Below, piece by piece: positions 46,348 to 54,937 of a DNA stretch of 64,000 nt. The translations under genes and the position numbers were made by a program. Source of the DNA: an uncultured Atopobiaceae bacterium (GTDB taxonomy: Bacteria > Actinomycetota > Coriobacteriia > Coriobacteriales > Atopobiaceae); NCBI GenBank assembly GCA_934792625.1, contig CAKVON010000003.1:1-64000 (forward strand), written 5' to 3'. Below the pieces are notes generated by a model. The model was not told the DNA's origin. It was given only the letters and a program-made list of their open reading frames with translations, and made no database searches. Positions within the stretch are counted from its first letter, which is position 1. Each line of letters starts with the position of its first letter.

Positions 46348-46584
46348 TTTGTTCAGGCTATGAATTCGCGAGGGTTCGAATCAAAGCGTTCGAGCGAGGT
46401 TCTTCTCGGCAGAGCGGCGGAAACGCGAGGTGCCTGTTGGATGATCGACGGCTCGTGCACGGATTAGTGTCAGACCCGTGCCTTACCGTCAATTTGTGGA
46501 GAAGCGTGGAGGAAGAGTTCTGAGCAGGACATTTTCTGGGTCGAAGGTCTTGGCTGTGTTAGGATTTCAGGTCGAACCTTTCCT
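46348..46584 (+). other. Non-coding region before the rpsF leader
   Basis: About 240 bases without a credible gene. It should hold the rpsF promoter; TTAGGATT near 46558-46565 is a weak -10 candidate. It also contains a CTTCTCGGCA copy at 46402-46411. Confidence 0.5.
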
Positions 46585-46614
46585 GCTCCCGGCGCATCCT
46601 TCACGACCGGGAGC
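46585..46614 (+). promoter_or_regulatory. rpsF leader hairpin, candidate S6:S18 autoregulation site
   Basis: 8-bp stem GCTCCCGG / CCGGGAGC with a 14-base loop, 24 bases before the rpsF start. Position and the CCG-containing stem resemble the S6:S18-binding leader known from many bacteria, but the fit was judged by eye only. Confidence 0.45.
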
Positions 46615-46638
46615 CATCAGCCCAGAGGAGGTGACAAA

Positions 46639-46932
46639 ATGAAGGCTTATGAACTGCTGTTTTTCGTCGACCCCTCGTCTAACGAGGAGACCCGCGCTGG
46701 CGCTATGAAGCGCATCGAGGTCGCTATCACCGAGAACGGTGGCGCCATCGACAACGTCGAGGACTGGGGCAAGCGCAAGCTCGCCTTTGAGGTCGACAAG
46801 CTCACCGAGGGTGACTACACCCTCATCAACTTCCACGCAGACCCCACCCAGATCGCCGAGCTGGACCGTGTTCTCCGCATCCTCGATGCGGTGAAGCGTC
46901 ACATGATCGTGCGTCTTCCGGACGAGGACTAG
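46639..46932 (+). CDS. rpsF: Ribosomal protein S6
   Basis: A 97-residue small-subunit protein starting MKAYELLFFVDPSSNEE, with WGKRKLAFEVDKLTEGDYTL and LDAVKRHMIVR, all typical. The ribosome site is AGAGGAGG. It is the first gene of the rpsF-ssb-rpsR operon. Confidence 0.96.
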   Translation: MKAYELLFFVDPSSNEETRAGAMKRIEVAITENGGAIDNVEDWGKRKLAFEVDKLTEGDYTLINFHADPTQIAELDRVLRILDAVKRHMIVRLPDED

Positions 46933-46980
46933 CAATGGAATGACGGGCATTGCCCGTAGATGAGAGGTAGTGATCAAAGA

Positions 46981-47433
46981 ATGAGCATCAACCGAGTCAA
47001 CATTAGCGGCAACCTCACTCGTGACCCTGAGATGAGGGGCACCACCGGCGGCACCTCCGTGCTCTCGTTTGGTGTCGCGGTCAACGACCGTCGTCGCAAC
47101 CAGCAGACTGGCGAGTGGGAGGATTACCCCAACTTCGTCGACTGCGTCATGTTTGGCACCCGCGCCGAGGCCATTTCGCGCTATCTCTCCAAGGGAACCA
47201 AGGTCGCCATCGAGGGCAAGCTTCGCTACAGCTCGTGGGAGCGTGACGGGCAGAGGCGCAGCAAGCTCGAGGTGATCGTCGACGAGATCGAGTTCCTCTC
47301 CAGGGGACAGCAGCAGGCGGCTCCGGCCGCCGCCCCCGTGGCCTCCGCCCCCATGGCGGCAGCGCCCCAGGCCAGCCGTCCCGCGCAGACCCCGCCTGCG
47401 GCGGACGTCTACGACCAGGATATTCCGTTCTAA
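46981..47433 (+). CDS. ssb: Single-stranded DNA-binding protein
   Basis: A 150-residue SSB: OB fold (INRVNISGNLTRDPEMRGT ... WERDGQRRSKLEVIVDEIEFL), an Ala/Pro/Gln-rich linker and the acidic tip DVYDQDIPF that recruits partner proteins. ATG 46981 is preferred, with GAGAGGTAG upstream; ATG 46960 would add seven residues ahead of the conserved start. It lies between rpsF and rpsR, the standard order. Confidence 0.96.
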   Translation: MSINRVNISGNLTRDPEMRGTTGGTSVLSFGVAVNDRRRNQQTGEWEDYPNFVDCVMFGTRAEAISRYLSKGTKVAIEGKLRYSSWERDGQRRSKLEVIVDEIEFLSRGQQQAAPAAAPVASAPMAAAPQASRPAQTPPAADVYDQDIPF

Positions 47434-47478
47434 GAACGCATGGCGGCCTTCGGTCGCCAAAAGAAAGGTAACTAAGAC

Positions 47479-47745
47479 ATGGCTAATGACTACCAGCGTC
47501 AGCCGCGTCGCAAGTTCTGCCAGTTCTGCAAGGAGGACACGGACTTCATCGATTACAAGGATGTCCAGCTCCTTCGCAAGTACATGACCGACCGCGGCAA
47601 GATCAAGCCCCGTCGCGTCACTGGCGCCTGCACGCAGCACCAGCACGACATCGCTGCCGCCATCAAGCGCGCCCGCGAGATGGCTCTCCTGCCCTACGCC
47701 GTCCCCGTGGTTTCCAGCCGCGGTGGCCGTCGCGAGCGTAACTAG
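47479..47745 (+). CDS. rpsR: Ribosomal protein S18 (cysteine-containing form)
   Basis: An 88-residue S18 with [17 protein letters not shown] at its start and [20 protein letters not shown]. The CxxC pair and a third cysteine (GACTQHQH) mark the zinc-type (C+) form. Good ribosome site AGAAAGG. A perfect CTAGC-GAAA-GCTAG hairpin overlaps the stop codon at 47742-47755 and may affect readthrough to the next gene. Confidence 0.96.
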   Translation: MANDYQRQPRRKFCQFCKEDTDFIDYKDVQLLRKYMTDRGKIKPRRVTGACTQHQHDIAAAIKRAREMALLPYAVPVVSSRGGRRERN

Positions 47746-47773
47746 CGAAAGCTAGGGATTGACCGAGAAGACC

Positions 47774-48802
47774 ATGGGCGAGCAGGGAAACAACGACCGT
47801 CCCCCCGTTCCTGACGGGGTCGAGAGCAACGAGACTGCAATCGTTCTCGCCAGCTCCGTGGTCGAAAACGCCAAGTTGGCGCCTTCGACCGGATGGGTCT
47901 GGTGCCTTCTGGGCGCCATTCTCTGCACGATCATGGTCCCAGTCGGAATCGTCGTCGTTGCGGCGGGCTCTGCCATGCTTTCGGGTATGGCGAGCAAGAG
48001 GTCCTGGCTGGGCTATGCAATGGCCCTGCTGGTTCCCGCCTTCGGATACGCGCTCGGCGGATACCCGTCCGAGCTCGCCCGCGACACAGCGTGCTACCTG
48101 ATTGCCTGTGTGGTCGGTAGCCGTGTCGCGTGGGGCAACATCTCGTCTGGGCGCGCCGTCGCCTGTGCGGTCGTTGCTTCCGTCGCACTCCTGGGCATCG
48201 ACATGGCCGTTATGGCCACGGCGGGCCTCTCGATGACGAATGCCGTGGCGCAGACCTTCGACGCTACGGTGCGTGCCTACGAGTCCCAGATGGGAATTCG
48301 CGTGGCGGGTGAGCTCGAGAGCGCAAGGAGCATGGTCTTGCTCCTCTGGCCCTCTTGCTATGCCCTCATGGGCGCCCTCACCGCATGGCTCGCACTCGTC
48401 GGTGCTCGAAGCGGCGCGAGGCGAGCGCAAGTCGAGGTATCGGGTTCTGTCGAACTCGCCGTCTTTGACTTGCCGCTCTGGGTCGTCGCGGCCCTTGTCG
48501 CCGGGGTGTTCATCCTGGTGCTGGGTCGCGTGGTTCCCGGGGCTCCCGATCGGGTGACCATGGTGGGCGCAAACCTGCTGATGGCATCCAGGATCGCGCT
48601 CGCGGTCCAGGGACTCGCCGTCATCGCCTGGGTCTGCCGAAGGTTCGGACTTGGAAGGGTCGTCAGGTTCTTCCTGTTCGTGCTCTCGGTCAATCTGGAG
48701 ATATCGCTCATGGCAGTGAGCATCGTCGGCCTTGTGGACGTCTGGGCCAACTTCCGCCACCTCATGCGTGGTGGGGAGAAGTCCCAGGAACAGGCCGCGT
48801 AA
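47774..48802 (+). CDS. DUF2232-like polytopic membrane protein
   Basis: A 342-residue protein with about eight hydrophobic segments (WVWCLLGAILCTIMVPVGIV is the first). The location between rpsR and rplI, as for yybS of Bacillus, and the membrane pattern suggest the DUF2232 family, but there is no strong sequence motif. The ATG at 47774 is chosen; a TTG at 47759 in the same frame is possible. Ribosome sites are weak for both, so expression may be coupled to rpsR. The molecular function is unknown. Confidence 0.65.
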   Translation: MGEQGNNDRPPVPDGVESNETAIVLASSVVENAKLAPSTGWVWCLLGAILCTIMVPVGIVVVAAGSAMLSGMASKRSWLGYAMALLVPAFGYALGGYPSELARDTACYLIACVVGSRVAWGNISSGRAVACAVVASVALLGIDMAVMATAGLSMTNAVAQTFDATVRAYESQMGIRVAGELESARSMVLLLWPSCYALMGALTAWLALVGARSGARRAQVEVSGSVELAVFDLPLWVVAALVAGVFILVLGRVVPGAPDRVTMVGANLLMASRIALAVQGLAVIAWVCRRFGLGRVVRFFLFVLSVNLEISLMAVSIVGLVDVWANFRHLMRGGEKSQEQAA

Positions 48803-48851
48803 ACAGCAAGAAGTCATCGGGGAGACCCGATGAGCAACCAAAGGAGTGTCC

Positions 48852-49388
48852 ATGAAAGTCATCCTTCTGGGTGAGCTCAGGGGCAAGGGTGGCGAGGGCG
48901 ACGTCGTCGACGTCGCTCAGGGCTACGCGGAGAACTTCCTGTTCCCCAAGCGCATGGCCATCGCTGCCACCCCGGGCAACATCAAGCAGCTCGAGGAGCG
49001 TCGCCACAACATCGCCAAGCGCGAGGAGAAGCGTATCGCCGACGCCGAGGCCGTGAAGGCTGCCCTCGAGGGCAAGAACGTGACCGTCGACGTCAAGGTC
49101 GGCGAGGAGGGCCAGCTCTTCGGCTCCGTCACCACCACCATGATCGCCGCCGCGATCAAGGATCAGCTCGGTGTCGAGGTTGACCGCAAGCGCGTCGAGC
49201 GCACCGCCGCGATCAAGCAGGCCGGCATCCACGAGGTCAACGTCAACCTGTACCGTGAGATCGGTGCCACGCTGACCGTCACCGTCGGTGACCCCAGTCT
49301 CTTCGCTCCCGAGGCCGCCGAGGCCGAGGTTGAGGAGACCGCCGAGGAGGCCGTTGAGGCCCCCGAGACCGAGGAGACCGCCGAGTAG
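48852..49388 (+). CDS. rplI: Ribosomal protein L9 with acidic tail
   Basis: A 178-residue L9: MKVILLGELRGKGGEGDVVD start, GYAENFLFPKRMAI, a connecting helix and a C-terminal domain with LFGSVTTTMIAAAI. The last 30 residues are an Ala/Glu-rich acidic tail longer than in E. coli. ATG 48852 is preceded by AAGGAG. A strong terminator follows. Confidence 0.96.
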   Translation: MKVILLGELRGKGGEGDVVDVAQGYAENFLFPKRMAIAATPGNIKQLEERRHNIAKREEKRIADAEAVKAALEGKNVTVDVKVGEEGQLFGSVTTTMIAAAIKDQLGVEVDRKRVERTAAIKQAGIHEVNVNLYREIGATLTVTVGDPSLFAPEAAEAEVEETAEEAVEAPETEETAE

Positions 49389-49413
49389 CGTCTCTTCCCT
49401 CGACGTACCTGCT

Positions 49414-49726
49414 ATTTCGACAGAATGCGCAGGTAATCGCAAGGCGGAGAACACCCGCTCTTGTCGAAACTCGAGAACAAGCCCTGTTCAGGTGTAAGCG
49501 CCTGAACAGGGCTTTCTCTTTCCGTAAGATTGAGATAAGCCGTTTACCTGGTGAAACGCGTTTCTCTTATACATTGGTTTGAGTAAAGCCACTGTTAGGT
49601 GTCTTGATCCTACCGTTTATCAGGGAACTTCTCTGTTTGTCGAAAACCATTGCCAAAATTCTTGAGATTTTGTCGAAAACGTTGAAAAGCGACAAAACGC
49701 AAGGTCTCATGGCGTTTGATTCGACA
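49414..49726. promoter_or_regulatory. Second cluster of DnaA-box-like 9-mers, upstream of dnaB
   Basis: ATTTCGACA at 49414-49422, GTTTCGACA on the minus strand at 49462-49470, TTTTCGACA on the minus strand at 49638-49646 and 49671-49679, and GATTCGACA at 49718-49726. The gap between rplI and dnaB is 430 bases and more AT-rich than its surroundings. It also holds a terminator and a CTTCTC copy (49628-49633). Confidence 0.65.
49481..49520 (+). terminator. Terminator after rplI
   Basis: Perfect 12-bp stem GCCCTGTTCAGG / CCTGAACAGGGC followed by TTTCTCTTT. Confidence 0.93.
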
Positions 49727-49818
49727 GAGTGGTGTCCAAAGAGGAATGACGCCTTGTAAAACGGGGAAGTTGCGGGATACCATTCCCGCGCAACCATTTG
49801 GGAGTGGAGGAAAACGCC

Positions 49819-51222
49819 GTGAGCCCGAGCAGATACAGGCGCAACGACTACGAGGACGATTCCCCGGCGATGCCGGAGGCCGGCGCCCCGATGCCGCAAG
49901 ATCCCTCTGCGGAGGCCTCGGTCCTTGCGGCCATGCTCAACTCCCCCGAGGTCCTGCAGGAGTGCCTGGTCGAGATTGACGAGGATGACTTCTATATCCC
50001 GTCCAACAGGATCATCTTCTCGGCGATGCACCATATGTTCGACCACAGCCAGCCGGTGGACCCCGTCTCTTTGGCGGACCACCTCAAGTCGACGGGCGAT
50101 CTGGAGCGCGTGGGTGGTCGTGCCTACCTCATCGAGCTTGGTGGCAACACGTTTGCCCTCGCCGGTTGGTCGCGCCACGTCGAGATCTTGCGCCGAGACT
50201 CGACCCTCCGCTCGATCATCCAGGCTTCCGCCAAGATCACCGCCCTTGCCTACAGCGCGCCCGAGGACACCAAACAGGTCGTCAATGACGCCGAGAAGCT
50301 CTTGTTGGACGTCACCAACCGCAGCGTCAGCTCAAGCTACTCGACCCTCGAGCAGATCATGGAGGAGGAGTACGCCGAGCTTGAGGAGCAGGCCAACAAC
50401 CAATCCGACTCCCTTGGCGTCGAGACGGGATTCCCGGGCATTGACAGCAAGCTCCTGGGACTTCGCGCCGGTCAGATGGTCGTCGTGGGCGCGCGACCCG
50501 GCGTTGGCAAGACGTCCTTCTCGCTAAACCTGGCCGTCAATGCGGCTGCACGTGGAGCCTCCGTCGCATTTTTCTCGCTCGAGATGAGCAAGACCGAGAT
50601 CGCGCAGCGCCTGCTTTCCGCGCAGGCACGCATCGGCCTCATGGACATTCGTTCCGCCAACATCCGCGACCAGCAGTGGCCGCAGATTCTCGAGGCGACC
50701 AGCGAGCTGTCGCAGCTCGACATCATGGTCGACGACACGCCCGGAACCACGGTCACCGAGGTCCGAGCCAAGGCCCGACGCATGCTCAAGGGCAAGGAGC
50801 GCGGCGTCGTGATCCTGGACTACCTGCAGCTCGTCTCGCCGCCGTCGGGTGGCCACCGTGCCGACAGCCGAGCGACCGAGGTTTCCGAGATGTCGCGTGG
50901 CATCAAGATCATGGCGAAGGACCTGGGCGTCCCCGTCATCGCGCTGTCGCAGCTCAACCGTGGCGTCGAGGGACGTACCGGCAAGAAGCCGCAACTCTCC
51001 GACCTGCGCGAATCGGGCTCCATCGAGCAGGACGCCGATATCGTCATCCTGCTCGACCGCTCGATGACGCCCGAGGAGGCCGCGCGTGAGGACAGGCCCG
51101 ACGAGAACATCACCGACTTCATCATCGCCAAGAACCGCTCGGGCCCGCTGGACACCGTCCACCTCACGTTCCTGGCGGGTTCGACCAAGTTCGTGGAGGT
51201 CGACCCCCACCACGCGGACTAG
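49819..51222 (+). CDS. dnaB: Replicative DNA helicase DnaB
   Basis: The hexameric fork helicase, 467 residues. The N-terminal domain (about 30-130) has PQDPSAEASVLAAMLNSPEV. The RecA-like domain shows Walker A GARPGVGKTSFSLNLA, FFSLEMSKTEIAQRLL, VVILDYLQLV (Walker B) and ESGSIEQDADIVILLDR. GTG 49819 has GGAGG eight bases upstream; a TTG 21 bases earlier is less likely. No dnaC or dnaI is seen in the window; the DciA-like gene at 34.5 kb is the candidate loader. The promoter region contains DnaA-box-like sites. Confidence 0.96.
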   Translation: MSPSRYRRNDYEDDSPAMPEAGAPMPQDPSAEASVLAAMLNSPEVLQECLVEIDEDDFYIPSNRIIFSAMHHMFDHSQPVDPVSLADHLKSTGDLERVGGRAYLIELGGNTFALAGWSRHVEILRRDSTLRSIIQASAKITALAYSAPEDTKQVVNDAEKLLLDVTNRSVSSSYSTLEQIMEEEYAELEEQANNQSDSLGVETGFPGIDSKLLGLRAGQMVVVGARPGVGKTSFSLNLAVNAAARGASVAFFSLEMSKTEIAQRLLSAQARIGLMDIRSANIRDQQWPQILEATSELSQLDIMVDDTPGTTVTEVRAKARRMLKGKERGVVILDYLQLVSPPSGGHRADSRATEVSEMSRGIKIMAKDLGVPVIALSQLNRGVEGRTGKKPQLSDLRESGSIEQDADIVILLDRSMTPEEAAREDRPDENITDFIIAKNRSGPLDTVHLTFLAGSTKFVEVDPHHAD

Positions 51223-51254
51223 GGCATAACGGCCGCGCCCTTGCCGTATACTTG

Positions 51255-51288
51255 AGTCCCGTCGAGCACCTGCTTGACGGGACTTTTT
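51255..51288 (+). terminator. Terminator between dnaB and purA
   Basis: 9-bp stem AGTCCCGTC / GACGGGACT with a 12-base loop, followed by five T residues. A TATACT at 51247-51252 just before it could be a -10, in which case the hairpin would lie in the purA leader. Confidence 0.82.
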
Positions 51289-51312
51289 CGTGCGCAAATC
51301 TAAGGAGTCTGC

Positions 51313-52593
51313 ATGTCTGCATCTGTGCTTGTTGGTGCCCAGTGGGGCGACGAGGGCAAGGGCAAGGTCACCGACCTCATTTCCGGCGACTTTGACGTCG
51401 TCTGCCGCTATGCCGGCGGAGCCAACGCCGGCCACACCGTTATCGCCAACGGCAAGAAGCTTGCCCTGCACCAGGTTCCCTCCGGTGTCATGTACGAGGG
51501 CACCACGCCGGTCATCGGCAACGGCTGCATCGTCGACCCCGAGGTTCTTCTCGGTGAGGTCGACACCCTCGAGGCCGAGGGCATCTCCTGTGCCGACCTG
51601 CGCATCTCCGGCAACGCGCACATCGTCATGCCCTACCACAAGGACCTCGACGGCGCCCACGAGAAGAAGCTCGGCAAGAACCTCATCGGCACCACCAAGC
51701 GCGGCGTCGGCCCCTGCTACATGGACAAGATGAACCGCACCGGCCTTCGCATCCAGGACATGCTGGACGAGAAGATCTTCCGCGAGAAGCTCGAGGCCGC
51801 CCTCGAGTACACCAACCCGATTCTCGAGAAGGTCTACGAGATGCCCACCTACACGGTGGAGCAGATCTGCGAGACCTACCTTCCCTATGCCGAGCGCATC
51901 AGGCCCTACATTATCGAGTCCTCCGCCTTCCTCAACGACCAGCTCGCCGACGGCAGGAACATCCTGTTCGAGGGCGCCCAGGCCACGATGCTCGACATCG
52001 ACCACGGCACCTACCCGTTCGTGACGTCCTCCAACTGCACCGCCGGCGGCGCCGTCACCGGCTCCGGCGTCGGTCCCACCAACATCAGCCGTGTCCTGGG
52101 CATCGCCAAGGCCTACCTCACCCGCGTTGGCTCCGGTCCCTTCCCGACCGAGCTCGACGGCGAGCTCAACGACCTTCTCACCGAGCAGGGCCACGAGTAT
52201 GGCGTCACCACCGGCCGCCGTCGTCGCTGCGGCTGGTACGACTCCGTCATCGTCAACTACGCCGCCCGCGTCAATGGCCTGACCGACCTTGCCATCACCA
52301 AGCTCGACGTCCTGGGCTGCCTTGACGAGATTAAGGTCTGCGTAGCCTACGAGTGCGACGGCAAGATCTACAAGACCGTCCCCGAGCACCAGAGCGTCTT
52401 CTACCACGCCAAGCCCGTCTACGAGACGCTGCCCGGCTGGAAGTGCGACATCTCGGGTGTCACCGACTTCTACAAGCTTCCGCGCGAGGCCAAGGACTAC
52501 ATCGACTTCCTGGAGCAGCTCGCCGGCGTGCGTGTGTCCATCATCACCGTCGGTCCCGATCGCAACCAGACGATCGACCGTTACTGGAAGTAG
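51313..52593 (+). CDS. purA: Adenylosuccinate synthetase
   Basis: First committed step from IMP to AMP, using GTP and aspartate. The 426-residue protein starts MSASVLVGAQWGDEGKGKVT, with the GDEGKGK phosphate loop, GGANAGHT, GTTKRGVGPCYMDK, LFEGAQATMLDIDHGTYPFV and TTGRRRRCGWYD. Standard length. AAGGAG precedes the ATG. The degV-like gene starts seven bases after its stop. Confidence 0.97.
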   Translation: MSASVLVGAQWGDEGKGKVTDLISGDFDVVCRYAGGANAGHTVIANGKKLALHQVPSGVMYEGTTPVIGNGCIVDPEVLLGEVDTLEAEGISCADLRISGNAHIVMPYHKDLDGAHEKKLGKNLIGTTKRGVGPCYMDKMNRTGLRIQDMLDEKIFREKLEAALEYTNPILEKVYEMPTYTVEQICETYLPYAERIRPYIIESSAFLNDQLADGRNILFEGAQATMLDIDHGTYPFVTSSNCTAGGAVTGSGVGPTNISRVLGIAKAYLTRVGSGPFPTELDGELNDLLTEQGHEYGVTTGRRRRCGWYDSVIVNYAARVNGLTDLAITKLDVLGCLDEIKVCVAYECDGKIYKTVPEHQSVFYHAKPVYETLPGWKCDISGVTDFYKLPREAKDYIDFLEQLAGVRVSIITVGPDRNQTIDRYWK

Positions 52594-52600
52594 GGCGCAC

Positions 52601-53551
52601 GTGACCCAGGACGCAGCTCTCAAGCGGGGTTCGTTCGCGATCGTGGCCGACAGCGGCTGCGATCTCCCCCTCGCATGGTTCGAGCAGAACGGCGTCGGTC
52701 TCGTCCCCTTCCACATCTCGCTCGATGGCCGGGACTTCCTCGATTGCGTCGAGGTGGCCCCGGCCGACCTGTATGTCGCGCTGGCCTCCTCGACGTCGGC
52801 GGGGAGCACCTCCCAGCCGTCGCCGGGCGAATGGTCTCGCGCATACGAGGAGGCCATCGAGCAGGGGTACGACCAGATCGTGTCCGTGCACGTCTCCTCG
52901 GCGCTGTCCGGGTCGATCTCGACCGCCCGCATGGCCGCGCGTGATCTTCGTCACCGCACCGACCAAGACCTTCGCATCGAGCTGCTCGACTCGCGCACCG
53001 CATCGGCGGCCACCGGCTTTGTCGTTGAGGACCTGGTCCGCTCTCGCGACGCGGGCCTCACGCTCGACGAGGCCATCGAGCACGCCAACCTTGTGATCGA
53101 GAACGCCGAGCTGTACTTCGTTCCCGCGGAGGGCGTCGTCATGCGCTGGGACGGTCGCGGGCCCGAGGGCTTTCGCGGGCTCTTCGACCGCCTCGCCGCG
53201 CACCTGGCGGCGTCACGCGACCTCATGTGGGTCGACCCCCGCGGAGAGACGTTGCGCTTCTCGTCCAGCACCGACGTCAACGACCTTGCCGCCAACCTCG
53301 CCCGAAAGATGAGCCTCACGGCCCACGAGCTTGGCGATCTCGCCTACGTCGAGGTGTGCGCGGGAATGCCGCGCTTCCTCTCCCTCATCGAGAAGCCGCT
53401 CGACACCAACGAGTTCGTCTCGCGCAGGGTTCGCATCGCCGACGCCGGCGGCGCGACCGTCTGCCGCGCCGGCCTCGGTGCGATGGGCGTGGCGTTTATG
53501 CCGGCGTCGCTCCTGGAGGTTGCGAGGCCGACCGACAAAAAGCAGGACTAG
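52601..53551 (+). CDS. DegV-family fatty-acid-binding protein
   Basis: A 316-residue protein of the DegV fold. IVADSGCDLPLAWFEQNGVG is the N-terminal signature, and HVSSALSGSISTARMAA binds the fatty-acid carboxylate in known members. The C-terminal domain follows. Some family members (FakB) deliver fatty acids to the kinase FakA; no fakA is in the window. Start GTG 52601 after AGGGCG; the frame continues upstream inside purA but is antisense to nothing else and lacks support. It is likely co-transcribed with purA. Confidence 0.85.
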   Translation: MTQDAALKRGSFAIVADSGCDLPLAWFEQNGVGLVPFHISLDGRDFLDCVEVAPADLYVALASSTSAGSTSQPSPGEWSRAYEEAIEQGYDQIVSVHVSSALSGSISTARMAARDLRHRTDQDLRIELLDSRTASAATGFVVEDLVRSRDAGLTLDEAIEHANLVIENAELYFVPAEGVVMRWDGRGPEGFRGLFDRLAAHLAASRDLMWVDPRGETLRFSSSTDVNDLAANLARKMSLTAHELGDLAYVEVCAGMPRFLSLIEKPLDTNEFVSRRVRIADAGGATVCRAGLGAMGVAFMPASLLEVARPTDKKQD

Positions 53552-53629
53552 CGGGTCCACCCGCGTGTAAGACAGGGCATCATCCAGACCGATGCGCCGC
53601 GAGACCCCGCGGCGCGCAGGAGGCAAACC

Positions 53630-54934
53630 ATGGCACAGACCGCAAGCACCGTCGACATCCTTCTCCTTGGCTCCGGCGGCCGCGAGCACGCCCTTCTCAC
53701 CAAGCTCGCCGCCTCGCCGCGCGCCGGCAAGCTCTACGTCGCGCCCGGCAACGCCGGCATGTGGGACGCGGCCGAGCGCGTCGACCTGGACATCTGCGAC
53801 CCGTCCGCCGTCGCCGCGTTCGCTGCCGAGAAGAGCATCGGCCTCGTGGTCATCGGCCCGGAGGCTCCCCTGGTCACCGGCGTCGCCGATTCGGTCCGCG
53901 CCGCCGGCATCCCGTGCTTCGGCCCTGGTGCCGAGGCCGCCCAGATGGAGGGCTCCAAGAAGTTCGCCAAGGAGGTCATGGAGCGCGCCGGCGTCCCCAC
54001 CGCCGCCTACCGCGCCTTCACCGACGAGGACGAGTGCGCCGCCTACGTGCGCGAGCTCGGTTGCGCCGTCGTGGTCAAGGCCGACGGCCTGGCCGCCGGC
54101 AAGGGTGTCATCGTCGCGCAGGACACCGAGGAGGCCCTCGCCGGCGTCCACGAGTGCTTCAACGCGTTCGGCGAGGCCGGCCACGTCGTCGTGGTCGAGG
54201 AGATGCTCAAGGGCCCCGAGTGCTCGCTGCTGGGCCTGACCGACGGCAAGACTCTGCTGCCCCTCGACACCGCGCAGGACCACAAGCGCGCCCTCGAGGG
54301 CGACCTCGGCCCCAACACCGGCGGCATGGGCGTCTACTCGCCCGTCCCCTTCGTGACCCCCGAGGAGCACGAGGCCATGGTCGACATCGAGCGTCGCGTC
54401 GTCGCCCAGCTCGCCGCCGACGGGATCGACTACCGCGGCTGCCTGTACGGTGGCTTCATGCTCACCAAGGACGGCCCCAAGGTCCTCGAGTTCAACGCCC
54501 GCTTCGGCGACCCCGAGACCCAGGTCGTGCTGCCTCGCATGAACGCCGACCTCGTCGACGTCTTCCTGCGCTGCGACAACGGCACCCTCGCCGACGCCGA
54601 CGTGCGCTGGGACGACGACTGGGCCGTCTCGGTCGTCCTCACGAGTGCCGGCTACCCCGGCTCCTACGAGAAGGGCAAGCCCATCACCGGCATCGCCGAC
54701 GCCGCCGCGCTCGAGGGCGTCACCGTCTACCAGGCCGGCACCGCCCTCGACGACGAGGGTCGCACCGTCACCGCCGGTGGCCGCGTGATCAACGTCACGG
54801 CCCTGGGCGACACCTTCGAGGCCGCCCGCGACCGCGCCTACGAGGCCTGCGCCCTCATCGACTTCGAGGGCAAGACCCTGCGCAACGACATCGGCCTGCG
54901 CGCCCTGCGCGGACGCGAGGCCTGGGAGGTGTAG
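53630..54934 (+). CDS. purD: Phosphoribosylamine--glycine ligase
   Basis: The second step of purine synthesis (GAR synthetase). The 434-residue ATP-grasp protein contains VDILLLGSGGREHALLTKL, PEAPLVTGVADSVRAAG, VVKADGLAAGKGVIVA, GGMGVYSPVPF and NARFGDPETQVVLPR. ATG 53630 follows AGGAGGCAAACC. A G+C hairpin (53590-53611) lies just before the ribosome site and could tune translation. It is followed after three bases by the Nudix gene. Confidence 0.96.
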   Translation: MAQTASTVDILLLGSGGREHALLTKLAASPRAGKLYVAPGNAGMWDAAERVDLDICDPSAVAAFAAEKSIGLVVIGPEAPLVTGVADSVRAAGIPCFGPGAEAAQMEGSKKFAKEVMERAGVPTAAYRAFTDEDECAAYVRELGCAVVVKADGLAAGKGVIVAQDTEEALAGVHECFNAFGEAGHVVVVEEMLKGPECSLLGLTDGKTLLPLDTAQDHKRALEGDLGPNTGGMGVYSPVPFVTPEEHEAMVDIERRVVAQLAADGIDYRGCLYGGFMLTKDGPKVLEFNARFGDPETQVVLPRMNADLVDVFLRCDNGTLADADVRWDDDWAVSVVLTSAGYPGSYEKGKPITGIADAAALEGVTVYQAGTALDDEGRTVTAGGRVINVTALGDTFEAARDRAYEACALIDFEGKTLRNDIGLRALRGREAWEV

Positions 54935-54937
54935 CCC

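Noticed and set aside
43598-46476. GTGTCAGACC occurring twice in non-coding DNA (43598-43607 and 46467-46476)
   Set aside because: Only two copies, no common flanks beyond the decamer, and no symmetry; likely chance.
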